A stretch of DNA of 64,000 bases from Chionoecetes opilio (Eukaryota > Arthropoda > Malacostraca > Decapoda > Majidae), in contig JACEEZ010003587.1 of NCBI GenBank assembly GCA_016584305.1, forward strand, positions 1 to 64,000, in the 5' to 3' direction. The position numbers and the translations under genes were made by a program. The notes under the pieces are model-generated. The model was not told the DNA's origin and did no database searches. It worked only from the letters and a program-made list of their open reading frames with translations. Positions 1 to 14,200 of the stretch are shown here, one piece after another (the first letter of the stretch is position 1; every line of letters starts with the position of its first letter).

Positions 1-3000
1 ATCCGATCAATAGCTAATTCATTGAAAACACTACATTTTATGGGTTTATAGCAATATGATAAGTAAAACTACTTGTATATATACAATAACGCTACAGTTT
101 ACAAGAAACTATGAAAAACGCTTGCAATATACCGTTATATCACAAAAAATAACCTCTTACTCTTCTATTTATTAGCTTAATGTAATGTAAGCTACTTATA
201 GGTGCAAATTATTCTAAAAAAAGAGGATTTTATAATTCAATTTGTAGGAAAACAGCTATATATCACCGATAAATAGCTAATATCATTGAAAACACTACAT
301 TTTATGGGTTTACAGCAATATGATAAGTAAAACTACTTGTATATATACAATAACGCTACAGTTTAGAAGAAACTATGAAAAACGCTTGCAATATACCGTT
401 ATATCACAATAAATAACCTCTTACTATTCTATTTAATAGCTTAATGTAATGTAAGATACTTATATTTGCAAATTATTCTAAAAAGAGGATTTTACACTTC
501 AATTTGTAGGAAATCAGCTCTATATCTCTGATAACTAGTTAAATTCATTGAAAACACTACATTTTATGGGTTTATAGCAATTTAATAAGTAAAACTACTT
601 GTATATATACAATAACGCTACAGTTTAGAAGAAACTATGAAAAATGCTTGCAATATACCGTTATATCACAATAAATAACCTCTTACTCTTCTATTTAATA
701 GCTTAATGTAATGTAAGCTACTTTTAGGTGCAAATTATTCTAAAAAGAGGATTTTATACTTCAATTTGTAGGAAAACAGCTATATATCACTGATAACTTG
801 CTAGAATCATTGAAAACACTACATTTTATGGGTTTATAGCAATATAATAAGTAAAACTACTTGTATATATACAATAACGCTACAGTTTACAAGAAACTAT
901 GAAAAACGCTTGCAATATACCGTTATATCACAATAAATAACCTCTTACTCATCTATTTAATAGCTTAATGTAATGTAAGCTACTTATAGGTACAATTATT
1001 CTAAAAAAAGGATTTTATACTTCAATTTGAGGAAACACTATATATCACCGATAAATAGCTAAAAATATTGAAAAAATACATTTTAAGGGTTTTTTTAAAC
1101 ATATGATAAGTAAAAAATACTTGTATTATACAATAACGCTACAGTTTAAAGAAACTATAAAAAGTTTTCAATATACCGTTTATCACAATAATAACCTCTT
1201 ACTCTTCTATTTTTTTTAGCTTAAGTAAATTAAATACTTATAGGGCAAATTATTCCAAAAAAAGGATTTTATACTTTAATTTTTAGGAAAAGTATATATC
1301 CGATCTGCTAAATCTTTAAACACTACATTTTAGGGGGTTTTACAATTATAAATAAAACTCTGTATAATACAAAAAACCCCACAGTTTAAAGAAACTATGA
1401 AAAAAGCTTGCAATATACCGTTTTTTATCCACAATAATAACCCTACTCTCTATTAAAGCTTTTTGTAAATTTTTTACTTTTTAGGTGCAAATTATTCTAA
1501 AAAAAGGGTTTTTTACTTTCAATTTTAGGGGAAAAAAGCTATATATAAAATAAAAAACTAAATATTGAAAACATAATTTTTTTGGGTTTTTTAGCAATAA
1601 AAATAAAAAAAAATACTTTAAAATTAACATAAGCTACAGTTTAAAAAAACTATAAAAACGCTTGCAATATACCCTTTTATCACAATAAATAACCTTTACT
1701 CCTATTTAATAGCTAATTAAGTAAGCTACTTTTAGGTCAAATTATCTAAAAAAAAGGGTTTTATCTTCAATTTGTAGGAAAAAGCTATATACAGATAATA
1801 GCTAAAATCATTTAAAAACATTTTAAATTTTAGGGGTTTTAAGCAAAATATAAGTAAACTATTGATAAACAAAACCTACAGTTAAAGAAACTATGAAAAA
1901 AAGTTGCAAAAACCGTTATATACAAAAAATAACCTCTACTCTTCTTTTTAATGCTTAATGTAATTTTAAAATACTTATATGTGGAAATTTTTCTAAAAAA
2001 AGGGTTTTTATACTTCAATTTGAGGAAAACGATTATCCCGATAATACTAAAAATCATTGAAAAAAAATACTTTTTATGGGTTTTTTTGCATATAAAATAA
2101 AAATTTTTGATATATACAATAACCTACGTTTAAAAACTATGAAAAAAACTTGCAATATACCCTTTTTATCACAATAAATAACCTCTTTCTCTTTTATTTT
2201 AAAAGCTTTAAAAAATTAATACTTATAGGTGCAAAATTTTTCTAAAAGAGGATTTTCCAAGTAGGAAAAAAAGCTTATATCCCCCATAAATAGTAAATCA
2301 TTGAAAACACACTTTTATGGGTTTTAGCAAAATGATAATAAAAACTTTTTATTAACAATAAGCTACAGTTTTTAAAAAACTAAAAAAGCTTGCAAATACC
2401 CGTATATCCAAAAAATAACCTTTACCTTCTATTTAAAAGTTAAATTTAAAGTAAGCTACTTATGTCAAATTTTTTCAAAAAAGGTTTTATCTTCAATTTG
2501 TAGAAAAAGCTTAAAAATCATTATAAATAGCTAAAAATATTGAAAAAAACTACTTTATGGGTTTATAGCAAAATAATAAGTAAAACTTGTATAATACAAT
2601 AACTTAAAAGTTTAGAAGAAAAATATGAAAAAACGCTTCAATATACCGTTATATCCAATAATACCCCCTACTCTTCTATTTATTTGCTTAATGTAATGTA
2701 AGCTACTTATAGGTCCAAATTATTCTAAAAAGAGGATTTTATACTTCAATTTGTATTAAAACAGCTATATATCACCGATAAATAGCTAATATCATTGAAA
2801 ACACTATATTTTATGGGTTTATAGCAATATGATACGTGGAGCTACTTGTATATATACAATAACGCTACAGTTTACAAGAAACTATGAAAAACGCTTGCAA
2901 TATACCGTTATACCACAATAAATAACCTCTTACTCTTCTATTTATTAGCTTAATGTAATGTAAGCTACTTATAGGTGCAAATTATTCTAAAAAAAGGATT

Positions 3001-6000
3001 GTATACCTCAATTTGTAGGAAAACAGCTAAATATCACCGATAAATAGCTAATATCATTGGAAACACTACATTTTATGGGTTTATAGTAATATGATAAGTA
3101 AAACTACTTGTATACAATAACGCTGCAGTTTACAAGAAAATATGAAAAACGCTTGCAATGTACCGTTATATCACAATAAATAACCTCTTACTCTTCTATT
3201 TAATAGCTTAAAGTAATGAAAGCTACTTATAGGTGCAAATTATTCTAAAAAGAGGATTTTATACTTCAATTTGTAGGAAAATAGCTATATATCACTGATA
3301 ACTAGCTAAAATCATTGAAAACAGTACATTTTATGGGTTTATAGCAATATAATAAATAAAACTACTTGTATATATACAATAACGCTACAGTTTAGAAGAA
3401 ACTATGAAAAACGATTGCAATATATCGTTATATCACAATAAATAACCTCTTACTCTTCTATTTAATAGCTTAATGTAATGTAAGCTACATATAGATGCAA
3501 ATTATTCTAAAAAGAGCATTTTATACTTCAATTTGTAGGAAAACAGCTATATATCACCGATAAATTGCTAATATCATTGAAAACACTACATTTTAAGGGT
3601 TTATAGCAATATGATAAGTAAAACTACTTGTATGTATACAATAACGCTACAGTTTAGAAGAAACTATGAAAAACGCATGCAATATACCGTTATATTATAA
3701 TAAATAACCTCTTACTCTTCTATTTAATAGCTTAATGTAATATAAGCTACATATAGGTGCAAATTATTCTAAAAAGAGTATTTTATACTTCAATTTGTAG
3801 GAAAACAGCTATATATTACCGATAAATAGCTAATATCATTGAAAACACTACATTTTATGGGTTTATAGCAATATGATAAGTAAAACTACTTGTATATATA
3901 CAATAACGCTACAGTTTACAAGAAACTATGAAAAACGCTTGCAATATACCGTTATATCACAAAAAATAACCTCTTACTCTTCTATTTATTAGCTTAATGT
4001 AATGTAAGCTACGTCTAGGTGCAAATTATTCTAAAAAAAGGATTGTATACTTCAATTTGTAGAAAAACAGCTATATATCACCGATAAATAGCTACTATCA
4101 TTGAAAACACTACATTTTATGGGTTAATAGCAATATGATAAGTAAAACTACTTATATATATACAATAACGCTACAGTTTACAAGAAACTATGAAAAACGC
4201 TTGCAATATACCGTTATATCACAATAAATAACCTCTTACGCTTCTATTTAATAGCTTAATGTAATGTAAGCTATAGGTGCAAATTATTCTAAAAAGAGTA
4301 TTTTATACTTCAATTTGTAGGAAAACAGCTATATATCACTGATAACTAGCTAAAATCATTGAAAACACAACATTTTATGGGTTTATAGCAATATAATAGG
4401 TAAAACTACTTGTATATATACAATAACGCTACAGTTTACAAGAAACTATGAAAAACGCTTGCAATATACCGTTATATAACAATAAATAACCTCTTTCTCT
4501 TCTATTTAATAGCTTAATGTAATGTAAGCTACTTATAGGTGCAAATTATTCTAAAAAAAGGATTTTATACTTCAATTTGTAGGAAAACAGCTATATATCA
4601 CCGATAAATAGCTACTATCATTGAAAACACTACATTTTATGGGTTTATAGCAATATAATAAGTAAAAATACTTGTATATATACAATAACGCTACAGTTTA
4701 GAAGAAACTATGAAAATGGCTTGCAATATATAAATATATCACAATAAATAACCTCTTACTCTTCTATTTATTAACTTAATGTAATGTAAGCTACTTATAG
4801 CTGCAAATTATTCTAAAAAAAGGATTGTATACCTCAATTTGTAGGAAAACAGCTAAATATCACCGATAAATAGCTAATATCATTGGAAACACTACATTTT
4901 ATGGGTTTATAGTAATATGATAAGTAAAACTACTTGTATACAATAACGCTGCAGTTTACAAGAAACTATGAAAAACGCTTGCAATATACCGTTATATCAC
5001 AATAAATAACCTCTTACTCTTTTATTTAATAGCTTAATGTAATGTAAGCTATAGGTGCAAATTATTCTAAAAAGAGTTATTTATACCTCAATTTGTAGGA
5101 AAACAGCTATATATCACTGATAACTAGCAAAAATCATTGAAAACACTACATTTTATGGGTTTATAGCAATATAATAGGTAAAACTACTTGTATATATACA
5201 ATAACGCTACAGTTTACAAGAAACTATGAAAAACGCTTGCAATATACCGTTATATAACAATAAATAACCTCTTTCTCTTCTATTTAATAGCTTAATGTAA
5301 TGTAAACTACTTATAGGTGCACATTATTCTAAAAAGAGTATTTTATACTTCAATTTGTAGGAAAAAAGCTATATATCACTGACAACTAGCTAAAATCATT
5401 GAAAACACTACATTTTGTGGTTTTATAGCAATATAATAAGTAAAACTACTTGTATATATACAATAACGCTACAGTTTAGAAGAAACTATGAAAAACGCTT
5501 GCAATAAACCGTTATATCACAAAAAATATCCTCTTACTCTTCTATTTAATAGCTTAATGTAATGTAAGCTACTTATAGGTGCAAATTATTCTAAAAAGAG
5601 GATTTTATACTTCAATTTGTAGGAAAACAGCTATATATCACCGATAAATAGCTAATATCATTGAAAACACTACCTTTTATGGGTTTATAGCAATATGATA
5701 AGTAAAAGTACTTGTATATATACAATAACGCTACAGTTTACAAGAAACTATGAAAAATGCTTGCAATATAACGTTATATCACAATAAGTAACCTCTTACT
5801 CTTCTATTTAATAGCTTAATGTAATGTAAGCTACTTATAGGTACAAATTATTCTAAAAAGAGGATTGTATACTTCAATTTGTAGGAAAACAGCTATATAT
5901 ATCTGATAACTAGCTAAAATAATTGAAAACACTACATTTTATGGGTTTATAGCAATATAATAACTAAAACTACTTGTATATATACAATAACACTACAGTT

Positions 6001-7224
6001 TAGAAGAAACTATGAAAAACGCTTGCAATATACCGTTATATCACAATAAATAACCTCTTACTCTTCTATTTATTACAGCTTAATGTAATGTAAGCTACTT
6101 ATAGGTGCAAATTATTCTAAAAAGAGCATTTCATACTTCAATTTGTAGGAAAACAGCTATATATCACCGATAAATAGCTAATATCATTGAAAACACTACA
6201 TTTTAAGGGTTTATAGCAATATGATAAGTAAAACTAATTGTATATATACAATAACGCTACAGTTTACAAGAAACTATGAAAAACGCTAGCAATATACCGT
6301 TATATCACAATAAATAACCTCTTACTCTTCTATTTAATAGCTTAATGTAATGTAAGCTACTTATAGGCGCAAATTATTCTAAAAAAAGGATTTGTATACT
6401 TCAATTTGTAGGAAAATCAGCTATATATAACCGATAAATAGCTAATATCATTGAAAACACTACATTTTATGGGTTTATAGCAATATGATAAGTAAAACTA
6501 CTTGTATATATACAATAACGCTACAGTTTACAAGAAACTATGAAAAACGCTTGCAATATACCGTTATATCACAATAAATAACCTCTTACTCATCTATTTA
6601 ATAGCTTAATGTAATGTAAGCTACTTTTAGGTGCAAATTATTCTAAAAAGAGGATTTTATACTTCAATTTGTAGGAAAACAGCTATATATCACTGATAAC
6701 TTGCTAGAATCATTGAAAACACTACATTTTATGGGTTTATAGCAATATAATAAGTAAAACTACTTGTATATATACAATAACGCTACAGTTTACAAAAAAC
6801 TATGAAAAACGCTTGCAATATACCGTTATATCACAATAAATAACCTCTTACTCTTCTATTTAATAGCTTAATGTAATGTAAGCTACTTATAGGTGCAAAT
6901 TATTCTAAAAAGAGCATTTTATACTTCAATTTGTAGGAAAACAGTTTTATATCACCGATAAATAGCTAATATCATTAAAAACCTATTTTTTATGGTTTAT
7001 GTAATATGATAATAAAATTTGTTTTAAAACAAACGCTACAGTTTAGAAAAACATAAAAACGCTTGCTTCCCGTTATATCACATAAATCCCTTTTACTCTT
7101 CTTTTTATTAGTTTAATGTAAATTTAAGCTACTTATAGGAAAATTATTCTAAAAAAGCATTTTATACTTAAATTTGTAGGAAAATTGTATATATCCCGAA
7201 TACTAGCAAATATTGAAAAAAAAC

Positions 7225-7790
7225 ACTTTTTGAGGGAAAAGCATTATCAATTAAATTCCCTTCTATTAACGATAAACACACAATTAAAAAAATTTTGAAA
7301 AACACTATAATATACAATTGTATCACAATATAGAGTCTCAAACTTCTTTATAGTTTACAGTAGTTTAAAAGCTTTTTCTAACAAAACAACTATAATTCCA
7401 CATTTTAAATTTCTCTATCAAAAAAGGCTGAATAATGTCAATTTTTGCCATTTTTAGCCCTTAAAAAATACATTAAAACATTTAAAAAAAAACGTGTTTT
7501 GGGAATAAAATTGGATTAAAAAATTTCATAAAAAATACATTTTTTAAAGCCCAAAATATTGAAAAATATAGTTGCGTAAAATGCTGAATAATGTCAAATT
7601 TCAATTTTTTTAGGTTTTCCCAAAAATTAAACTTTCAAAAACGTTGTTTTTTGTTTAAAATTGATCCCTAAATTTCATGAAAAAATTTTTTTGTTCAAAA
7701 CCTTTAAAATTATTTGTCAAAAAAAAAAAAACTATTTAGCTACAGTATAAAGAAATTATTTTCAATTTGTAAAAAAAAACACTTTCACTG
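7225..7790. repeat. Divergent block inside the satellite, copy 1
   Basis: The 262-bp monomer pattern breaks here and is replaced by sequence with subrepeats starting GCTGAATAATGTCAA (about 7,427 and 7,583), period about 155 bp. Normal satellite resumes near 7,790. The block is shorter than the other two copies and sits in an indel-rich stretch. Confidence 0.75.
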
Positions 7791-10544
7791 AAAACTACTA
7801 AAATCATTAAAACAAAAAATTTTAGGGGGTTTAAAGCAAAATGATAGTAAAACTATTTGATTATGTTAACGCTACTTTTTAAAAAAAAACTATAAAAAAC
7901 GTTTGCAATATACCTTATATCCAATAAAAACCTCTTCCCTTTTCTATTTAATAGTTTAAATTAAAATGTAAGCTACTTATAGGTCAAATTATTCTAAAAG
8001 AGGATTTTTACTTCATTTGTAAAAAAAATTTTAATTATCACCGATAAATAAAATAATTAAAAAACACTACATTTTATGGTTTATAGAAATTGAAAAGAAA
8101 AACTACTTTTTATATAAAATAACGCTACAGTTTACAAAAAAGAAAACGCTTGAAAAACCGTTTTCAAATAAAAAAAACCCCTTACTTTTCTTTTTTACTT
8201 TTGAAATGTAACTATTTATATATGAAATTTTCAAAAAAAAGGTTTGTATACTTCATTTGTAGGAAAACGCTATATATCAGATAAATACTACTATTTTGAA
8301 ACATACATTTTATGGTTTATAGCAATAAATTAATACTTGTATATATACAATAACGCACATTTTTAGAAGAAATATAAAAATGGCTTGCAATATATAAAAA
8401 TCACAATAAATAACCTCTATCTTCTTTTAATGCTTAAATGTAATTTAAGCTATTATAGGTAAAAATTATTCAAAAAGATATTTTTACTTCAATTTGAGGA
8501 AAAAAGCTTTTAATCACCGATAAATACAAATACTTAAAAAACACACTTTTAGGGGTTTTTAGAAATTAAAATAGATAAAACTACTTGAATATACAATACC
8601 GCTAATTTCAAGAAACTATAAAAAAACCGTTTGCAATATACCGTTATAAAACAATAAAAAACCTTTTCCCCTCTTTATTTAATAGTTAATGAAAATGTAA
8701 GCTACTTGGGTGAAAATTATTATAAAAAAGTATTTTATATTTAAAATTTGTAGAAAACAGCTATTATCACGATAATAAAAAAATCATTGAAACACACATT
8801 TTTTTGGTTTTTAGCAAAAATAAGAAAAAATACTTGTATATATACAAAAACGCTACTTTTAAAAAAAACTAAAAAAACGCTTGAAATAAACCGTTATATC
8901 ACAAAAAAAAACCCTCTTACTCTTTATATAATAGCTTAATGTAATGAAACATTTAAGGTGAAAATTATTCTAAAAGAGGATTTATACTTAAATTTTTGTG
9001 GGAAAACACTATATATCACCGATAAATAGCTAATATCATTGAAAACCTACATTTATGGGTTTATAGAAATATATAAGTAAAAGTATTTGTATGTATACAT
9101 AACGCTACATTTTACTAGAAACTTAAAAAACTTGAAAATATAAGTTATTCAAATAAATAACCTTTTACTCTTCTTTTTAATAGCTTAGTAAGAAAGTATT
9201 ATTGAAAAATTATTCAAAAAAAAAGCTTTTCAACTTCTTTTTTGTGGGAAAACACTATATACACCGATAAATAGCTAATTCTTGAAACATTTCTTTTTAA
9301 AGGGTTTTATAGCAAATGTAAGTAAAACAAATTGTTTATACAATAACGCTACAGTTTAAAAAGAACTATGAAAAACGCTAGCAATATCCCGTTATATCAC
9401 AAAAATAGCCTCTTACTGTCTTTTTTAATAGCTTAATTAAGTAAGCTACTTATAGGCGCAAATTATCTAAAAAAGGATTGTAATTTTAAATTTGTGGAAA
9501 AAGCTATATTCCCGATAAATAGCTAATTCATTGAAAACACTACATTTTAGGGGTTTTATAGCATATGAAAAGAAAAAACTACTTGTATAAAACAATAACG
9601 CTACGTTTTTACAAAAACATAAAAAAACGCTTGCAATTACCGTTTAACAATAAAAACCTCTACTCATTTATTTAATGCTTAATGAATGTAAGTTTTTAGG
9701 TGCAAATTATTCAAAAAAAGGGGATTTTATATTAAATTTGTAGGAAAACAGCTATTTTTTCACTGATAATTTGCTAGAATCTTGAAAAAACTACATTTTA
9801 GGGGTTTATAGCATATAATAAGTAAAACTTTGTATATATAAATAACGCACAGTTTAAAAAAAACTTAAAAACGCTTTGCAATATACCGTTTTTCACAATA
9901 AAAAACCTTACTCTTCTATTTAATAGCTTAATGTAATGAAACACATATAGGTGCAAATTATTGTAAAAAGAGATTTTATACTTCAATTTGTGGGAAAAAG
10001 CTATATATCCCCGAAAATGCTAAAAAAATTTAAAAAACACTCTTTTATGGTTTTTACAGCAATATGATAAGAAAAACTACTTGGATTATACAAACGCTAC
10101 AGTTTAGAAAAAAACTATAAAAAACGCTTGCAATTCCGTTTATCAAAATAAAAAACCCTCTTACTCTTTATTTATAGCTTAAGAAATTTAAAAGTATTAT
10201 AGGTGCAAATTATTCTAAAAAAACCATTTTATATTTTAAATTTTTGTAAAAAACTTTTTATATCACCGATAAATAGCTAATATCATTAAAAACACTACTT
10301 TTTAGGGGTTTATAGTAATAGATAAAAAAAGTAACTTGTATATATACAAAACGCTACAGTTTAGAAGAAACTATAAAAAACGCTTGCAATATACCGTTAT
10401 TAAAAATAAAAACCCTTTTACTCTTTTTTTTATTAGTTTAATATAGTAAAAGTACTTATAGGTGCAAATTATTCAAAAAAGAGCATTTTATACTTCAATT
10501 TGTGGGAAAACTGCTATATATCCCGAATACTACAAAAATCATTG

Positions 10545-11290
10545 AAAAGAAAAATTTTTGGGGTAAAAAGCATTTCATAATTAAATTCCTTCTATTCGAT
10601 ATAACACTACAATTAAGAAGAAACTATAAAAAACACGTATAATATACATTGTATCAAAATATATCTAAAATTCTATTATAAGCTTTACAGTATTTTAAAA
10701 TAGCAATTTCTAACGAAAACAACTAAAATTTCCCCTTTTTAAATATCCTATAAAAAAAGGGCTGAAAATGTTAATTTTCGCCATTTTTTACCCCTTCAAA
10801 AAATCATTAAAAACTTTGAAAAAACGGGTTTTTAAAATAAAATTGATTCAAAAATTTTCTAAAAAAACATTTTTAACCCCCTATATTTAAAAAATTATTT
10901 GCGAAAAAGTGCTGAATAATGTCATATTTCAACTTTTTTAAGCTTTTCCAAAAAAAATTAAAAAATTTGAAAAAACGTTGTTTTTAAGATTAAAAAATTT
11001 ATACCTAAATTTTATGTAAAATACATATTTTTTTATTCATAACATTGTATAATTAGTTTTTGTAAAAGTGCTGAAAAATTAAATTTCGACATTATTTAGC
11101 ATTTCAAAAAAAAATTAAAATACTTTAAAAAAAAATTGTTTTTTTTGATTAAAATTGATATCTAAAATTTTATGAGAAATACAATTCTTAGCTATTAATT
11201 TTTTAAAATATTTTTTACAAATTAAAAAGCAATTTAGTACAGTATAAAGAAATATACTTCAATTTTTTAGAAAAAAAAAACTCTTCACTG
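10545..11290. repeat. Divergent block inside the satellite, copy 2
   Basis: Second copy of the non-satellite block, with about three ~155-bp subrepeats. A satellite monomer variant reading AATAGCTAATATCATTAAAA lies about 250 bp upstream, as in the other copies, so the block moves together with flanking satellite. Near 11,060-11,100 the subrepeat carries an inverted repeat, TAATGTC / GACATTA type, around a short AT loop. Confidence 0.75.
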
Positions 11291-14200
11291 AAACTAGCTA
11301 AAAAAATTTAAACACTAAAGTTTTTGGGGTTTTAAAACAATATATAAGGGAAAAATACTTGTATATATACAATAACCTACAGTTTTTCAAGAAAAATATG
11401 AAAAACGCTTGCAATATACGTTTTATCACAATAATAACCCCTTACTCTTCATTTTAAAAGCTTAATGTAATGTAAACTACTTTTGGCAAATTATTCTAAA
11501 AAAAGATTTTATACTTCAATTTTTAGGAAAAAATTTTTTAAAATCACCGATAAATAGCTAATATCATTGAAAAAACTACATTTTTTTGGGTTTATAGCAA
11601 TAGTAAATAAAACTACTTGTTTATATCAATAACGCACAATTTACAAAAAACTATAAAAAAACTTGTAAAATACCGTTAACACAATAAATAAACCCCCTTT
11701 CTCTTCATTTATAGCTTTTTTGTAATTTAGCTACTTATAGGTGCAAATTTTTTAAAAAAAGGGTTGGTACTTTTAATTGTAGGAAACAGCTATATATAAA
11801 CCCTAAATAGCTACATCTTGAAAACACTACATTTTTTGGGTTTATACTATATAAATAAAACTACTTGTTAATACAATAACGCTACGTTTTGAAGAAACTA
11901 TAAAAAGGCTTTCAAAATACCAAAAATCACAATAAATAACCCCTTACTCTTCTTTTAAAGCTTAATGCAAAGTAAGTACTTATAGGGGCAAATTATTCAA
12001 AAAGAGTATTTATACTTCAAATTTTTGGGAAAAAGACAACACCCATAAATAGAATATCATTGAAAACATACTTTTTTGGGGTTTTTTCCAAAAGATAAGT
12101 AAAACTACTTTTATAAACCCAAAAAACGCTACAGTTTAGAAAAACTATAAAAACGCGAATATACCGTTATACACAAAAATAACCCCTTACTCATCTTTTA
12201 ATAGCTTATTGTAATGTAAGTACTTATAGTGCAATTATTTAAAAAAAGGTGTATACTTCAATTTGAGAAAAAAACTATATTCACCGATAAAAAAGCTATA
12301 TCATTGAAAACACTACATTTTTTGGGTTTATAGCAATAAATAATAAAACTACTTTTATATACAATAAAGCTCATTTAGAAAAAAATATGAAAATGGCTTG
12401 CAATAACAAAAATCACAAAAATAAACCCCCTTCCTTTATTAATAGTTAATGTAATGTAAGCTATTATAGTGCAAATTATTTTAAAAAAAGTATTTTACTT
12501 TTAATTTTTAGGAAAAGCTAATTCACCGATAAAAAGCTAAAATCATTGAAAAACTACATTTTAGGTTTTTTGGGAATATGATAAATAAAAATATTGTATA
12601 TATACAAAAACGCTACAGTTAGAAGAAAATAGAAAAAACCCTTTCAATATACCGTTATATCACAAAATAACCCCTTACTCTTATTTAATAGCTTAATGTA
12701 AGTAAGGGACTATAGGTGCAAAATTTTTCTAAAAAGGTATTTTATTTCAATGTTAGGAAAAAAGCTATATATCACCGATAAAAACTAAAATCATTGAAAA
12801 ACAAAATTTATGGGGTTTTTAGCAATATAATAAATAAACTACTTTTATAATACAATAACGCTACAGTTGAAGAAACTATGAAAAATGCTTGCAATATACC
12901 GTTTTCAAATAAATAACCTCTTACTCTTCTTTTAATAGCTTAAGTAAATGTAACTACTTAAGGGCAAAATTTTTCTAAAAGAGGATTTTATACATCAATT
13001 TTTTAGGAAAAAAGCATATATCCCGATAAAAAGCAATATATTGAAAACACTACTTTTTGGGTTTTTTAGCAATATGATAAGTAAAACTATTGTATAATAC
13101 AATAACGCCCACGTTTTGAAAAAATATGAAAACGCTTTCAAAAACCCCTTATATCACAATAAATAACCTCTTTCTCTTCTATTAATGCTTAATTTTTGTA
13201 AGCTACTTATAGTTGCAAAAATTTTTCTAAAAAAAAGGGTTTTTAAATTCAAATTTTTGGAAAATAGCATATATCCTGATAAAGCTAAAAAACATTGAAA
13301 ACACCACATTATAGGGTTTTTAGCAATATAATAAGTAAAATACTTGTATATTACAATAACCTACAGTTTTGAAGAAACTATGAAAAAAAGCTTGCAATTA
13401 CCGTTATATCACAATAAAAAACCTCCTACTCTTCTATTAAAGCTTAAGTAATGTAAGCTACTTTAAAGGGGCAAATTTTTTATAAAAAAGATTTTTTTTA
13501 CTTCAATTTGTGGAAAAAAAGCCTTTTATCCCGTAAATGCAATACATTGAAAAAACTACATTTTATGGGGTTTTTAGCATATGATAAGTAAAGCTACTTG
13601 TATATATACAAAAACGCTACAGTTTACAGAATCATGAAAACGCTTGCAATATACCGTTAACCACAAAAATAAACCCCTTTTCTCTTCTATTTATTAGCTT
13701 AAAGTAATTAAGCTATTTATAGGTGCAAATATTTTAAAAAAGGGTTGTATACCTCAATTTGTAGGAAAAAAAGAAATATCACCATAAATACTAATATCAG
13801 TGAAAAAAATAATTTTTTGGGTTTATAGCAATATGATAAATAAAAATTTGTATACAATAAGTACAGTTTCAAGAAACTATGAAAAAAAGTGCAAAATACC
13901 CTTTATATCCAATAAAAAAAACCCCTTTCTTTTTTATTTTAAAATTATGTAAGTAAACTTTTAAGGTGCAAATTATTTTAAAAAAAGGGTTTTATCTTAA
14001 TTTGTGGAAAAAAGGGATATTCACTGATAAAAAAAAAAATAGCTAAATCATTGAAACACTAATTTTTTGGTTTTTTAGCAATATAATAAGTAAAAGTACT
14101 TTTATATATCAATAACGTACAGTTTAGAAGAAAATATTTAAAACGCTTGCAATATACCCTTTTTTCAAAAATAACCTCTTATCTTCTATTTTAAAAGCTT

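Noticed and set aside
5880..5945. Hammerhead ribozyme in the satellite (CTGATAA...GAAAAC)
   Set aside because: The core needs CTGATGA and a paired stem before GAAA. The sequence has CTGATAA or CCGATAA, and the intervening bases do not pair.
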